NCBI GenBank assembly: GCA_964034945.1
Contig: OZ035960.1
Coordinates: 24,043,487 to 24,107,486 of the forward strand
Length of the DNA: 64,000 bases
Source of the DNA: Chrysopilus asiliformis
Taxonomy: Eukaryota; Arthropoda; Insecta; Diptera; Rhagionidae
Direction: 5' to 3'
The position numbers and the translations under genes were made by a program. Below the pieces are notes generated by a model. The model was not told the origin of the DNA and did not search any database. It saw only the letters and a program-made list of their open reading frames with translations. Of the stretch, positions 1-9,377 are shown one piece after another; position 1 is the stretch's first letter, and each line of letters starts with the position of its first letter.

Positions 1-469
1 TCTATGACATCTTTTAAGTTTCACGTGCTGCTCCGCCTTGGTTCTGTACCCTCCGCACTCTTCATGAATATCCACGGCTTCCTTAGAAGGAGTTGGGCTA
101 TATAGAGGGGGTGCATATGTAAGTGAAAACGCTTTAGGTTTTATCAAATTTTTCCTTTGGCTATATCCTTATTCAAACCTTTCCTAATTTTGCCCCCACA
201 CGACAACCGGATTCGGCCTTATCCGGGTCCAGAAACAAAAAAAAAAGTTGGCGAAAAAATTATGCGAATGAGAAATAACAGAAAATGGTTCACACCGAAA
301 AGGAGCAAAATAACCAAAAACATGAAGAAAAAACTGCGCTATAGTGGAAAAAATAAGGGAAATTATATGCACAGCTGAAAAATGGTGTGCGAACCCTACC
401 ACTCTTATGGACAAAAACGAAATGGGGCGGGGGAAATGATGAACCGTGAAAAGCATAAAAGAAAACTTA
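1..469. other. AT-rich non-coding stretch, no gene recognised
   Basis: Short open frames of 73 and 90 codons overlap here on opposite strands. Neither has a recognisable domain, and their composition is that of random AT-rich DNA. The stretch ends at the TA flanking the CACTC element that starts at 470. Confidence 0.5.
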
Positions 470-482
470 CACTCTAAACCAG

Positions 483-770
483 ACGGCCTTTTCCCAGTAA
501 ATTTCCCAGTAAAATTTTACTGGGATTTTACTGGGAAAAACAGTAAAAATTATTTTTTACTGTTTTCCCAGTAAAATTTACTGATACACAGTAAAAATTA
601 CTGAAAAAACAGTAAAAATTACTGAAAATCAAGTGAACTATTGCTGGGAAATTACTGATTTCGTCCCAGTAAATTTTATTGTTCCAGTCTTCCAAAAATT
701 TCTCACTGATTATGACTCATTACTGTTTGATCCCAGTAAATTTGTCGTGATGTGTATGAGGTAAGAACCT
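483..770. repeat. Left subterminal array of CAGTAAA palindromes
   Basis: Words such as CCCAGTAAA, CAGTAAAAATTACTG and AAAATTTTACTGGGA recur in both orientations, so the segment could fold into many alternative hairpins. The same words return at 1186-1336, 1966-2010 and 3222-3815 inside the same element. Confidence 0.8.
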
Positions 771-1185
771 CAAGATAACATGTAAAGCAACTGTTATGGT
801 ATTAGTTACGTAATGCGACTAAGTTAAAAAAAATATATTTTCGTGTAGTTTTCTGAAACGTACAGTTGTTAATATTTTAAAAAGATATATAAATATAAAA
901 AAGAGTGCGAACTTTAATAACTAAAGAAAAATCTGATGCGAATAGCACTTGACTTTCTTATACGAAATCTACGTCCCAACCTTTGTTATCATCAGACTAC
1001 TGAAAAATACATAGTTTCGGAGTAAACTGCTAAAAACGAAATTTTGATTTTTAAAAAGGCGCCGTTTTCGTAACTTCCAGTATTGCTCACAGATTTTTAC
1101 CAAAAGTTGATTTTTGGTGATCGCCCCACCTACTGTGTACTTCGTATTAGAAAGTAAAAACTTAAGTTACCGCAAATATTCTAAA

Positions 1186-1336
1186 TTTTTACTAGGCATC
1201 ACAGTAATTTTTACTAGGCATCACAGTAATTTTTACTAGGCATCACAGTAATTTTTACTGTGAATCCCAGTACTTTTACTGGGATCCCCAGTAATTTTAC
1301 TGGGATCCCCAGTAATTTTACTGGGATCCCCAGTAA
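1186..1336. repeat. Tandem 22-bp and 21-bp CAGTAA units
   Basis: Three copies of a 22-bp unit (TTTTTACTAGGCATCACAGT core, starts at 1186, 1208 and 1230) run into units of about 21 bp with core TTTTACTGGGATCCCCAGTA. The second unit is itself a near palindrome with GGATCC at its centre. The array lies inside the CACTC element. Confidence 0.85.
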
Positions 1337-2095
1337 ACACTTTTTTCTATTTGATTTGCTTTTGGGTGACCAGCTTTAAATTTTGTACGCATAATTGCAA
1401 ATAAACCTTTACATAACATTTATTGCTTCCTGTTTTTTTTTTCAATTTTTTGTATTATTTTAATTACGTTGCACCATAAAGATCAGCCTGAAATTTTTTT
1501 CTAAACTTTTAGAATATTTTCAAGCGGTTTTTCACGATTTTTTTTGCAATTTCTTTGGAGTTTTTACGTTGTTAAATGTTTCCTTACAAAATATGTCAAT
1601 AATAATAATAGCAGACACTAACTATCTTTTAGAAATGTTAACCAAATCGACCCACTGATTCTCTTTTAGATGTTTTTTCGTTTTCCAACTCGTAACTAGA
1701 CACCAAGTGTAGAAACTTTACAAAACTTTTTTTGTTCCTATTTTTGTCTCAGTATTTTTGTCTCACTATTTTTGTATCTATCAAAATTAAATCTATCTCT
1801 CCGACGTTAGCACACGAGAATTTTTTTATTAATGTAAATAAAATATTTTTTTCCAACCGCATAATGATCAAGTGAAAAGTTTTTCAAAAAAATAACCTAC
1901 AACTTCTGGTAACACTACAATTTTTACGTCACGCAATATTTTTTACGAGAAAAAAAAATTACTGGGATTCTAAGTAAATTTTACTGGGAATCCGAGTAAA
2001 TTTCGAAACACATCAGCTTTGGAGAGCCAGATTCTCGTCATTCTTCAAGTGAAAGTCATTGTTGACAGATATTTTTAATACAGTGCGCAAGTGAA

Positions 2096-2177
2096 ATGCG
2101 TGAAAAACAAGTGCGAGAATTAAGAATTTTCCTCGAAAAGGAAGGAGTTAAACAGGAGATCGTTGATAAGTGCTCAG
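2096..2177 (+). CDS. Candidate first coding exon, SAM-like start, inside the CACTC element
   Basis: An ATG at 2096 opens 27 codons (MREKQVRELRIFLEKEGVKQ, then EIVDKCS) and runs into a consensus donor, CAG|GTAAGTG, at 2178. The peptide is charged, looks helical and resembles the first helices of sterile alpha motif (SAM) domains; this is judged by eye and is weak. CAGTAA-type words lie about 90 bp upstream. Joined to the AG acceptor before 2701 it stays in frame for 21 more residues. It could be the element's own gene or a chance frame; I cannot assign a function. Confidence 0.3.
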
Positions 2178-2522
2178 GTAAGTGAATTTCTACACTTTTT
2201 ATCCCGAATTTTTAACACGAAAAACTTAATTAGATTTTCATGTTTCATTTGCGAACACGGGTAGGCATGCGAAAACGTTTTTTTCATTATTCTAGCTCCG
2301 TTTTGTGATTGTTTATTTTATAATAGTATTGAGTGCGGAGTTTTCGGAAATACTCGAATTTCCTTTTTCATAATTTTACTAAATTTCAATGTTTTGCCAA
2401 TAAGCAATTTTTCAAGGAGCGGGGTATAAAAGTGGCTTGCAAATGCAATATATTAGAATGTATTTTTCACAATTTTTCTTATATTACTAGTTTTTTTAAT
2501 GCACAATAATTTTGTTTTTCAG

Positions 2523-2639
2523 ATAAAACTTGATTTCAAATTGTTTTTTGAAAAAGCTGACGAATCATTTCTACAAATATTGAACCACAAAGAATTTTTC
2601 TTCAAAAAATTGGGAACTTCTAGTGAAGGTTTTTTTTAA
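2523..2639 (+). CDS. Candidate internal exon or open segment
   Basis: A pyrimidine-rich tract and CAG precede 2523. From there 38 codons are open to TAA at 2637, with peptide words such as KLFFEKADESFLQILNHKEF. The open frame does not match the phase left by the exon at 2096-2177: joining in that phase hits a stop after four codons. It is therefore either a separate exon choice, a decayed exon, or chance. Confidence 0.18.
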   Translation: MKLDFKLFFEKADESFLQILNHKEFFFKKLGTSSEGFF

Positions 2640-2700
2640 TGGTAATATAAAGATAGTTACGAAAATAAAATACGAAATATTTATTCAAAATCTTTTTCAG

Positions 2701-2765
2701 ATGAGCTCAAAATTATATGTGCCCTATCACTTCGAATCGAGAAATATAACGTCATCCGTCAATAA
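2701..2765 (+). CDS. Candidate second exon in frame with 2096-2177
   Basis: TTTTTCAG ends at 2700. In the phase left by the exon at 2096-2177 this segment reads DELKIICALSLRIEKYNVIR, then Q and a stop at 2763. 'DELK...' followed by a short basic helix resembles the last helix of SAM domains, which fits the SAM-like look of the first exon. The usual middle of a SAM fold is missing, so the product of about 48 residues would be incomplete. A strong donor-like GTAAGTATT at 2821 suggests that another exon boundary once existed here. Low confidence. Confidence 0.25.
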
Positions 2766-2974
2766 AAAAAAGATAAGGGAAAACTTGGGAATAAATCCTT
2801 AATTTAAAAATTTTTCAAATGTAAGTATTAGGAAAGCCATACAATATTTTAATTGTTGAAAGTCTCAGAAAATTAAATAATTTCTGAGTTTCTGAGAGGG
2901 ATAAAAACTATATATCCTGATTTTATTTAAAAAAATGTTATTTAACTTAGTTATTTTCTTTTGTTTTTACTTAG

Positions 2975-3130
2975 AAAGACGTGAATGTTGATTCAACAAT
3001 TTCAAACACTGGACTCTGTCAGCCTTATTCAGTTTTGCAGGGAAATCCGGATACGGGAGCGATTTTTTACCTTGTCATAGAGACAAATAGTAAGCGTTTT
3101 GTTACAAGCATTATACAACGATTTTATTAA
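2975..3130 (+). CDS. Candidate last exon, 51 codons, unrecognised
   Basis: After a pyrimidine-rich TTTTACTTAG acceptor, 51 codons are open to TAA at 3128. The peptide begins KDVNVDSTISNTGLCQPYSV and continues with GNPDTGAIFYLVIETNS. Its codon use and amino-acid mix look less random than neighbouring frames. It lies just before the right palindromic array of the CACTC element. No domain recognised; it may be the 3' end of the same split gene as 2096-2177. Confidence 0.25.
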   Translation, partial: KDVNVDSTISNTGLCQPYSVLQGNPDTGAIFYLVIETNSKRFVTSIIQRFY

Positions 3131-3221
3131 ATGTATTGTGAAATGAATGTCGACTTTTATTACATATTTTTTATTTAAATTTTTGAGAGTTTTCTGCGTT
3201 AGATCGAAGAAAAACGAAGAA

Positions 3222-3815
3222 AAGGTTTACTGCGGCGTCAGTAAAATTTACTTGGATTTCCCAATAAAATTTACTGGGAGTACAGTAAAAAGGTTTCAAA
3301 TTTACTGCGGCGTCAGTAAAATTTACTTGGATTTCCCAATAAAATTTACTGGGATTTCCCAATAAAATTTACTGGGAGTACAGTAAAAAGGTTTGAAATT
3401 TACTGCGGCGTCAGTAAAATTTACTTGGATTTCCCAATAAAATTTACTGGGAGTGCAGTAAAAAGGTTTCAGATTTACTACGGCGTCAGTAAAATTTACT
3501 TGGATTTCCCAATAAAATTTACTGGGAGTGCAGTAAAAAAGGGTCAGATTTACTGCAGTTTCAGTAAAATTTACTCGGATTTCCCAGTAAAAATTCTGCA
3601 TATATTACTGATAGTCCAGTAAATTTTACTAGGGCTCCTAGTAATATATTACGAATTTCCTAAGATATTCCAGTTTTCCAGTGCGGATATTTTACTGGGA
3701 CTCACTCAAAATATTTACTGGGAGGATCAGTAATTTTTTTTTACTGGGAACGAACAGTAAAATTTACTGTACTTCATCGTGGTTGTCTTTTTACTGGGCT
3801 CCCAGTAAAATCTGG
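3222..3815. repeat. Right subterminal array, about 75-bp tandem units
   Basis: The word TGCGGCGTCAGTAAAATTTA recurs at 3231, 3306 and 3404, with variant units near 3479 and 3553. Spacings are 75, 98, 75 and 74 bp. The 98-bp unit holds an extra copy of a 23-bp piece. Inside each unit AGTAAAATTTACT-type palindromes recur. Further degenerate copies extend to the right end. Confidence 0.85.
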
Positions 3816-4192
3816 TTTAGAGTGTATGGAAGCGCAAAAAAGTGAAGTTTTCCGTGCTTTTTTCAATGAATTTGTGTATATCTAGTGAAGGCTTCTCACC
3901 GATCTTGCCGTCAACATTCTACCACCTTTCATCCTATTCCAAAAAAAAGCTCCCATCTTTATAAGTACGCTTGACTCATTTTTCCTTGCACATCTCCATT
4001 TTCTTATGCTCATCAACTTTTCTTTTGCGAGATTAAATATTTAATTAGCGCTTCTTAACGAGTTTTTTCTCACTTCACTTTTGGTGCGTTACCATTTTCT
4101 CATCTAAAATGTATTTAGCTATAAATTCCAAGCTTTCTTTGCATAAACGATTAAAATTTTCCAAACTTACATAAGTAGGGATGTTTGTTATA

Positions 4193-4464
4193 CACTCAAA
4201 AAAATGTCCAGGTCAACTTTTTGTCAGGTTAACTCTGACCTTACAGAGGTGTCTGTAAGCCAGCTAGCGGTCAGAGTTAACCTATCTAAGGTCAACTCGT
4301 ACAGCTCCCAAGGCCCTACTTCACCTGCTGGTGGCTTAATTTCAGAATTTCTCCGACCACAGGTCAACTCAGTTTTACTTGCCCACATGCAGGCGAACGC
4401 TCGCCTGCCCGAGGCCAATTACGCCGTATGTAGGTCGTCGAGTTAGCCTCCATTTTTCTGAGTG
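4193..4464. mobile_element. 272-bp MITE with TA duplication and CACTCA ends
   Basis: It starts TA|CACTCAAAAAAATG and ends CATTTTTCTGAGTG|TA, giving inverted ends of about 14 bp with one mismatch. Inside, GGTCAACT and GGTTAACTCTGACC recur in both orientations; for example AGGTTAACTCTGACC near 4227 faces GGTCAGAGTTAACCT near 4269. An open frame of 80 codons across it is a by-product. End type and target duplication match the element at 470-3824, but the internal word differs. Confidence 0.75.
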
Positions 4465-4544
4465 TACATATATAGTAGATTTAAAAACCATTAATATCTA
4501 ATAACTTAAGCCAAGTAACGAAACATGGTGACATACTATAGTTA

Positions 4545-5340
4545 CGGTGATGGTCAGGCAACTTGGGTTGTTAAACATATATGGGGTCACAAATTGATCA
4601 CAGTAATGTCACAGTAACTTTACTGCAACGTTAATGTGACCTTATTTGCCCAGATTTTTTTATGACTATCGTCAGGCAGTAACATAAGTTGCAAAGGATT
4701 GCAGAAACTGTTTTGTAACATAAGTATGTTTTCCTTGGTTCATGGTAGGTTCCGAATCAACGGTTGCACAACCGTTACCGCAGAAACTATTTTGTGACGA
4801 AGTTGGACAAAGTGCATAGGGGAAGGATTTTTTTACAGAGTATTAATCAGTTGAAACAATGCATGTAATAATGATGTTGTACCTATATTAAGAAAGTTTT
4901 TATACATTTTATTAAAAGTACGGCGACCATACGATATTCATTTTATTAGACATCCCCTTTTTTACAAGCTTTTATTTAGATTCACTTGTTAGTTCGTTTG
5001 TTAGTTAGGGTAAAATCTTGTAATTTAGTTTTGACCTACTTTCACCAATCCTATTAATTTTGCACTGGTGCATTCTGCACTGGTGCACAACTTGGATTGT
5101 AAAATATAAAGGGTTACAAATTGGTTGCTACGACGTCACAACAACATTTCTGCAACTGTTTTCGCCCAGTTTTTTGGTAACTATCGTTACAACTTCCCGA
5201 CTGGTCACTAAGTAACCGATTTTCAATTGCTTTTTTTTGACTGATTACAAAATAACTAATTTACAATCATTTTTATTGTAACCGATCTCAAAGGACATAA
5301 ACTAATTTATAACCGCTGTTTTGCGAACAGGGACACATTA
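4545..5340. repeat. Degenerate direct repeat rich in GTTAC/GTAAC/GGTCAC words
   Basis: The segment from about 4578 (ggtcacaaattgatcac, later 'gcccag', 'gactatcgt') is matched by about 5111 (ggttacaaattggttgc, later 'gcccag', 'aactatcgtta'). Between and after them GTAAC, GTTAC and GTGACC words recur in both orientations. It looks like two diverged copies of one element, or an old palindrome-rich array. Confidence 0.45.
4960..5110 (+). repeat. Dispersed repeat family A, fragment 1
   Basis: It shares the layout 'cttgttagt..gttagt', 'tcttgtaatttagttttgac', 'ctttca..ccaat' with 6630-6760 and more distantly with 11010-11130. It is a fragment only, without clear ends. Confidence 0.45.
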
Positions 5341-6629
5341 TAACAAGAGTCGTAAATCTGAGATCCTTCGGCATGCTGAGTATTATAACAAAAAATCCCC
5401 CCATATATACGACTTTATATTATTTTATCTACATTAAAAAAAATGATTTTGCCGTTGCGCTGTGAATAATTACTCTAGATTTTTCTCAATTTCTGTGAAA
5501 AGGACGTATCCTTGAAGCGTCGAATTCCACAAACTAAACTTCATGCATATCAAAAGAAGGCATTTAAAGAAATATAAAAAAAAGACAAAAAAAAAAGTTT
5601 AATGAAAAACAGGTTCTATTCCATGTCTCAACCATTAATCTAAGCATGATTTTTTTTTTGCCTGAGTGAAAGATTTTTTACGCATTTTCCTGTGGGTGTA
5701 TTAAAAAATATGTGATATATGTATTATATAAGTTGTTTGTATTCTGTTCTTATTCTGATTACATCCATTCAGTGTACCTATAATTTTAGAAAACCTCAGC
5801 AAGCAGGCTTAAAAAATATAAAAAAAACGGGAAAATTACTAAGAAAAAGGGTGTTTTTTCTTCTGACACAAACAGGTATTGGCAAGCATTTCAATTACAC
5901 TCAGTGAGTATCCGAAAGGAGGATTTATGACCTAGATCTGCGTTTTTCCTACAATTTCGCTTCACTTTCACGGGATTTTTTTTTATTTTCCTACACCTAT
6001 TCTATGAATATACTTTTGTACGTTTTGCTATTGCTATCACCCTTTTGTTCAGTGGATGAAAAAGTCGAACCTAGGAAAAATGGTGATTAATGCCTCGAAA
6101 CGTTATTTCTACCTCAACAGCTTCTCTTTTATCTTCCAAATCGTAACGGAAGCTGTGATAAGTTAATACTCGTACCCACCTTTTATTATATCTTTATTGA
6201 AGTGACTTTAATAGCACTGCTTTTAAAATAGTACTCGAGTTTCAACATTGCAACCACAAAATCAATTCCTTTACTTTCAATTTTTATTTCTCGAAAACCA
6301 ATTGAAAGAAATGCGGAATAACATGTCAGTCTTTATCAATTGAAAAGTCAGGAAAAAATATTGCTTTGAAAGTGTGACGTAAATTATTTTCTACAACATT
6401 TTTCACAGTAAAAAAATTTAAAAAAAAAATCTTTTCATGAAAAAATTTATATTAAGATTAAATAATAAACAATAATAGATATTTAATAAAATACATAAGT
6501 TTAAAGAAAAATGGAGCAAACTTAAAATTCAGGTGTTCATCGACTAACGTTGTTTTGGATCCGGCCTAATTTCTTCGTCTACGACCGACGCGACGTAAGA
6601 ATTTCGACATCTATTTTTTTTCCTGCTTT

Positions 6630-7130
6630 TTACAACTTGTTAGTTTATTTGTTAGGATCAACTCTCGTAATCTAATTTTGACGAACTTTCAGTTATCCAA
6701 TTGATTTGAAATGTTGTACACTGTACATAACTCCGATGCAAAATATGCATGTATGCCTGTACGAAAAAGCACAAAATGGCGGCTGGCAGGCGCCATTTTA
6801 TCAAAATCGGACTAACGAAGTAAACATCGTGTGGGGTCTCAAATGAAAGAGTTTCGGAAAAGAAATAAGAAATTCATAGACTATAAAAATTAAGACAAGT
6901 TTTTTTTAAACAAGATTTTAAAGTGTACTAAAAATAAAAAATAAATTTACATAGAGATTTGGCCCCAAAAATAAAAGCAAGATAAAAATTGATACGCAAA
7001 AACTCTCAACGCTTTTATCTTGCTTTTATTTTTGAAGCCAAACCCCATGTATTTTTTTTTTAATTTTTAGTACACTTGTACACAAAGCTTGTTTTTTTTT
7101 TTAAATATTTATATTTTTTAAAATTAATAG
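6630..7130 (+). repeat. Dispersed repeat family A, fullest copy with a large hairpin
   Basis: It starts with 'acttgttagtttatttgtta' and 'ctcgtaatctaattttgacg', then runs past a small hairpin AAAATGGCG/CGCCATTTT near 6775 into the large hairpin at 6912-7085. A related copy lies at 11010-11530. No coding potential. Confidence 0.5.
6912..7085. repeat. Long imperfect hairpin
   Basis: Arms of about 75 bp: the left carries AGTGTACTAAAAAT, TTTGGC and AAAAATAAAAGCAAGATAAA; the right carries the reverse complements in reverse order (TTTATCTTGCTTTTATTTTT, GCCAAA, ATTTTTAGTACACTT). The loop is about 22 bp. The same AATAAAAGCAAGATAAAAGC word recurs at 11477, next to a partial inverse at 11524. Confidence 0.7.
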
Positions 7131-8856
7131 AGATGAGACTATCTCATTCACATTAAAAATTAAGTCTAAATTCAAATTACAAAATGGATACTTTTAAAAC
7201 AATTTTGAGAAAAATCAACAAAAACTTTTCTAATTTTTCATTCGTTAACGTACTTTCAGGAAACTGACCCGGCCACCATCAGCGTGAAAGCGTTCTAAAA
7301 TGTATGGATATGTGTCAGGTACTTAAAATTCTCCGTATTTGCCGTACACCACCAAAAACGGGGTAAATTGATGCCATATGTATTAAAGATTCTGTGCGTT
7401 TAAGGGCATCTTGTAAATTAAGTGCTGTTTTAACAACCACTTGCATTTTACTAGCGGTAGATCGTTTTTGTACCCAAATGACACTACCATACAAACAAAT
7501 ATATTCAACATAGGTAATGTTAAAGGTTACATATGAGCCTTTACTGTTAGAAACTTAACTCTTTTATATATATATGTATATGAAACGTTTTGTATATTTA
7601 ATGTGGTCTGAAGCGCATGAGACACTTCATTAAATGTTGAACGAACGAAACTTGTTAAGAGTTTTGGTGTTAATTAGTGGTTTCACGTAAACTGTTTACC
7701 ACATTTATAATTAGTGGTGGGAGTTTCGTATATATGATTCAATTATCATCAAAATTAATATAACTATATAACTACAACTAAATAATTTATATCCAATCGA
7801 CTGAATCATAAAAGTTTGAAAGAAAACGTGAAAATAATTACATAATTACCGTTGAATATTAACTTAATATGAAATAATGAAATTATTATCCTCAAATGCT
7901 TTAATCGAAAGTTCTGTTTTCGAGTTTCTTCTTTAACCTTTATTACTTATGATAATAATGCCCCCAGGATATTCCCAATTGATTCATTTTAATGAAACAC
8001 AATCGCGTAACCAATTTACATAGAAAAGAATGTTATTTCTACTTTTACATTAATATAGACTAATTAAGACATCGTTCTATTAATAAATTTAGGTACGTAA
8101 AAATGATGAAAAATTTAACTACTTTAATATTTATTGTTACACTCGTATGTCTGACGCAAAGATGCAGAAACCTGACCGGCTTACGTATTAGATTTTGTGC
8201 CATATTTTTTCAACCTCCGACAAACCTCCGATTTAGAGGTAATTAATGTATATAATATTTACCAAACCCCGGGACCCATTACAAAAAAAATTAGTGTAGA
8301 AGTTCTTAATTTAGCAGTGAAATTTCGCTTAAAAATTTACATCTTATTAAAATACAAGAGAAAGATGCGCCGCAGGCGAAATTTTTTGAGAAATCTAATC
8401 TAGTCGCGAAAATTTTAGAAAATGAGCTACAGGTGAAACACTTATCGAGTCTAAATATATACCTTTACTACAAAATATGAGTTGTTGGAAATCCATATGT
8501 TGAAAGGCAGGAGGAAACCTGTGGGGTTTTGCAATATTTGCAAAACAACTTTACAATTACGCTTGTTGCTGCAACTAGTCCACATATAAAAATAGCCGTA
8601 TGTCGCAAATCCCTCTACATTATTCATATTCATTAACGTCAAAATTACCGGGTGTAATGAAAGGTGACAAACAGTTTTTGAACTCCGAGTTTAAAATGTT
8701 TTTCACTTTCAAGAGTGTAATGTTATATGAACAAATGAATATGCTTCTGAATAATTTTCAGTATTTGCCGAAGATTATTAACCTTTTTATTGTTCTAAGA
8801 TCATTTAATTACAAATAATTACTATATTTAGTGAATTGCTTCTTATTAAATTTTTA
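7131..8856. other. AT-rich non-coding DNA, no gene or repeat recognised
   Basis: Short open frames of 60-72 codons occur at 8197-8403, 8451-8642 and 8600-8818, but they overlap each other and have no recognisable motif. A short TA run lies near 7566. Confidence 0.45.
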
Positions 8857-8857
8857 T

Positions 8858-9377
8858 ACCCGTATGGTGAAACCAAAGGGTATATTAACTTTGCCTTACC
8901 GTTTGTAACGCCAAGATCCCGTCATCGCACAAAAAAATGAATTACACCAGTGTGTTTAAAATGATAAAAATAATTAATTTTTGCATGTCCGTCCGCCTGT
9001 CTGTCCGTCTGTCTGTCTGTCCGTCTGTCTGTCTGTGGCGCGGATTGCGGGCGCACGGATTGAGCTAGAGACTTAAAAGTTTGCACAGATTCGTTTTTCG
9101 TAAAATGCGAGGCTAAGTTCGTTAATGGGCAAAAATGGGCCATTAGGGGGGTACCCCCCATATGAACGAAATCGTTTTTTGTGAATATCTCAAAAACGGT
9201 GCATCTTATTAAAAAAGTCCAAGAACAAAAGTTATTTAGGATATGATACTACATAAAACTCCCATATATCAAAATCCGATTGGAATAAATTTTAAAAAAT
9301 CTTATTGGAAAGTTTGACTTCAAATTGGAATTTTGGTATAACTGTTCGAATTTTGATACGAATATCACCATACGGGT
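8858..9377. mobile_element. 520-bp dispersed repeat with 13-bp inverted ends
   Basis: ACCCGTATGGTGA at 8858-8870 is matched exactly by its reverse complement at 9365-9377. Inside are a GTCTGTCC block and the word 'gagctagagacttaaaagtt' followed by 'cgtttttcgtaaaatgcgag'. Related fragments lie at 15880-16110, 20400-20690 and 26355-26600. No protein is encoded. The class is uncertain. Confidence 0.6.
8988..9036. repeat. GTCTGTCC microsatellite
   Basis: A degenerate run of GTCT/GTCC tetramers between 'catgtccgtccgcc' and 'gtctgtggcg'. It lies inside the dispersed repeat 8858-9377. A shorter version is at 26368-26396. Confidence 0.85.

Larger units (their letters stand above)
470..3824. mobile_element. 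TA-flanked DNA transposon with CACTC ends and palindromic internal arrays
   Basis: The left end reads TA then CACTCTAAACCAGA. The right end is the reverse complement, TCTGGTTTAGAGTG then TA. This gives matching inverted ends and a 2-bp TA duplication around 3,355 bp. Next to both ends lie many short words built on CAGTAAA / TTTACTG, often as full palindromes. The middle (about 2096-3130) holds exon-like segments with splice-like borders. CACTC ends, a 2-bp target duplication and dense subterminal repeats recall the CACTA/Mirage/Chapaev superfamily in architecture. No transposase is recognisable, so the superfamily is inference and this copy is probably non-autonomous. Confidence 0.75.
4465..6620. 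other. AT-rich non-coding DNA with degenerate repeats
   Basis: No gene is seen. 4545-5340 holds a GTTAC/GTAAC-rich repeat and 4960-5110 a copy of a dispersed repeat, both listed separately. From 5340 to 6620 I see only AT-rich unique sequence with poly-A and poly-T runs. Confidence 0.5.

Noticed and set aside
3147..3622. Overlapping frames of 60-90 codons on both strands in the CAGTAAA array
   Set aside because: They are tandem-repeat translations (words such as KFYWEIQVNFT) from the 75-bp units, not genes.
4204..4446. 80-codon open frame in the MITE at 4193
   Set aside because: It covers inverted-repeat DNA, overlaps an opposite frame of 64 codons and has no motif.
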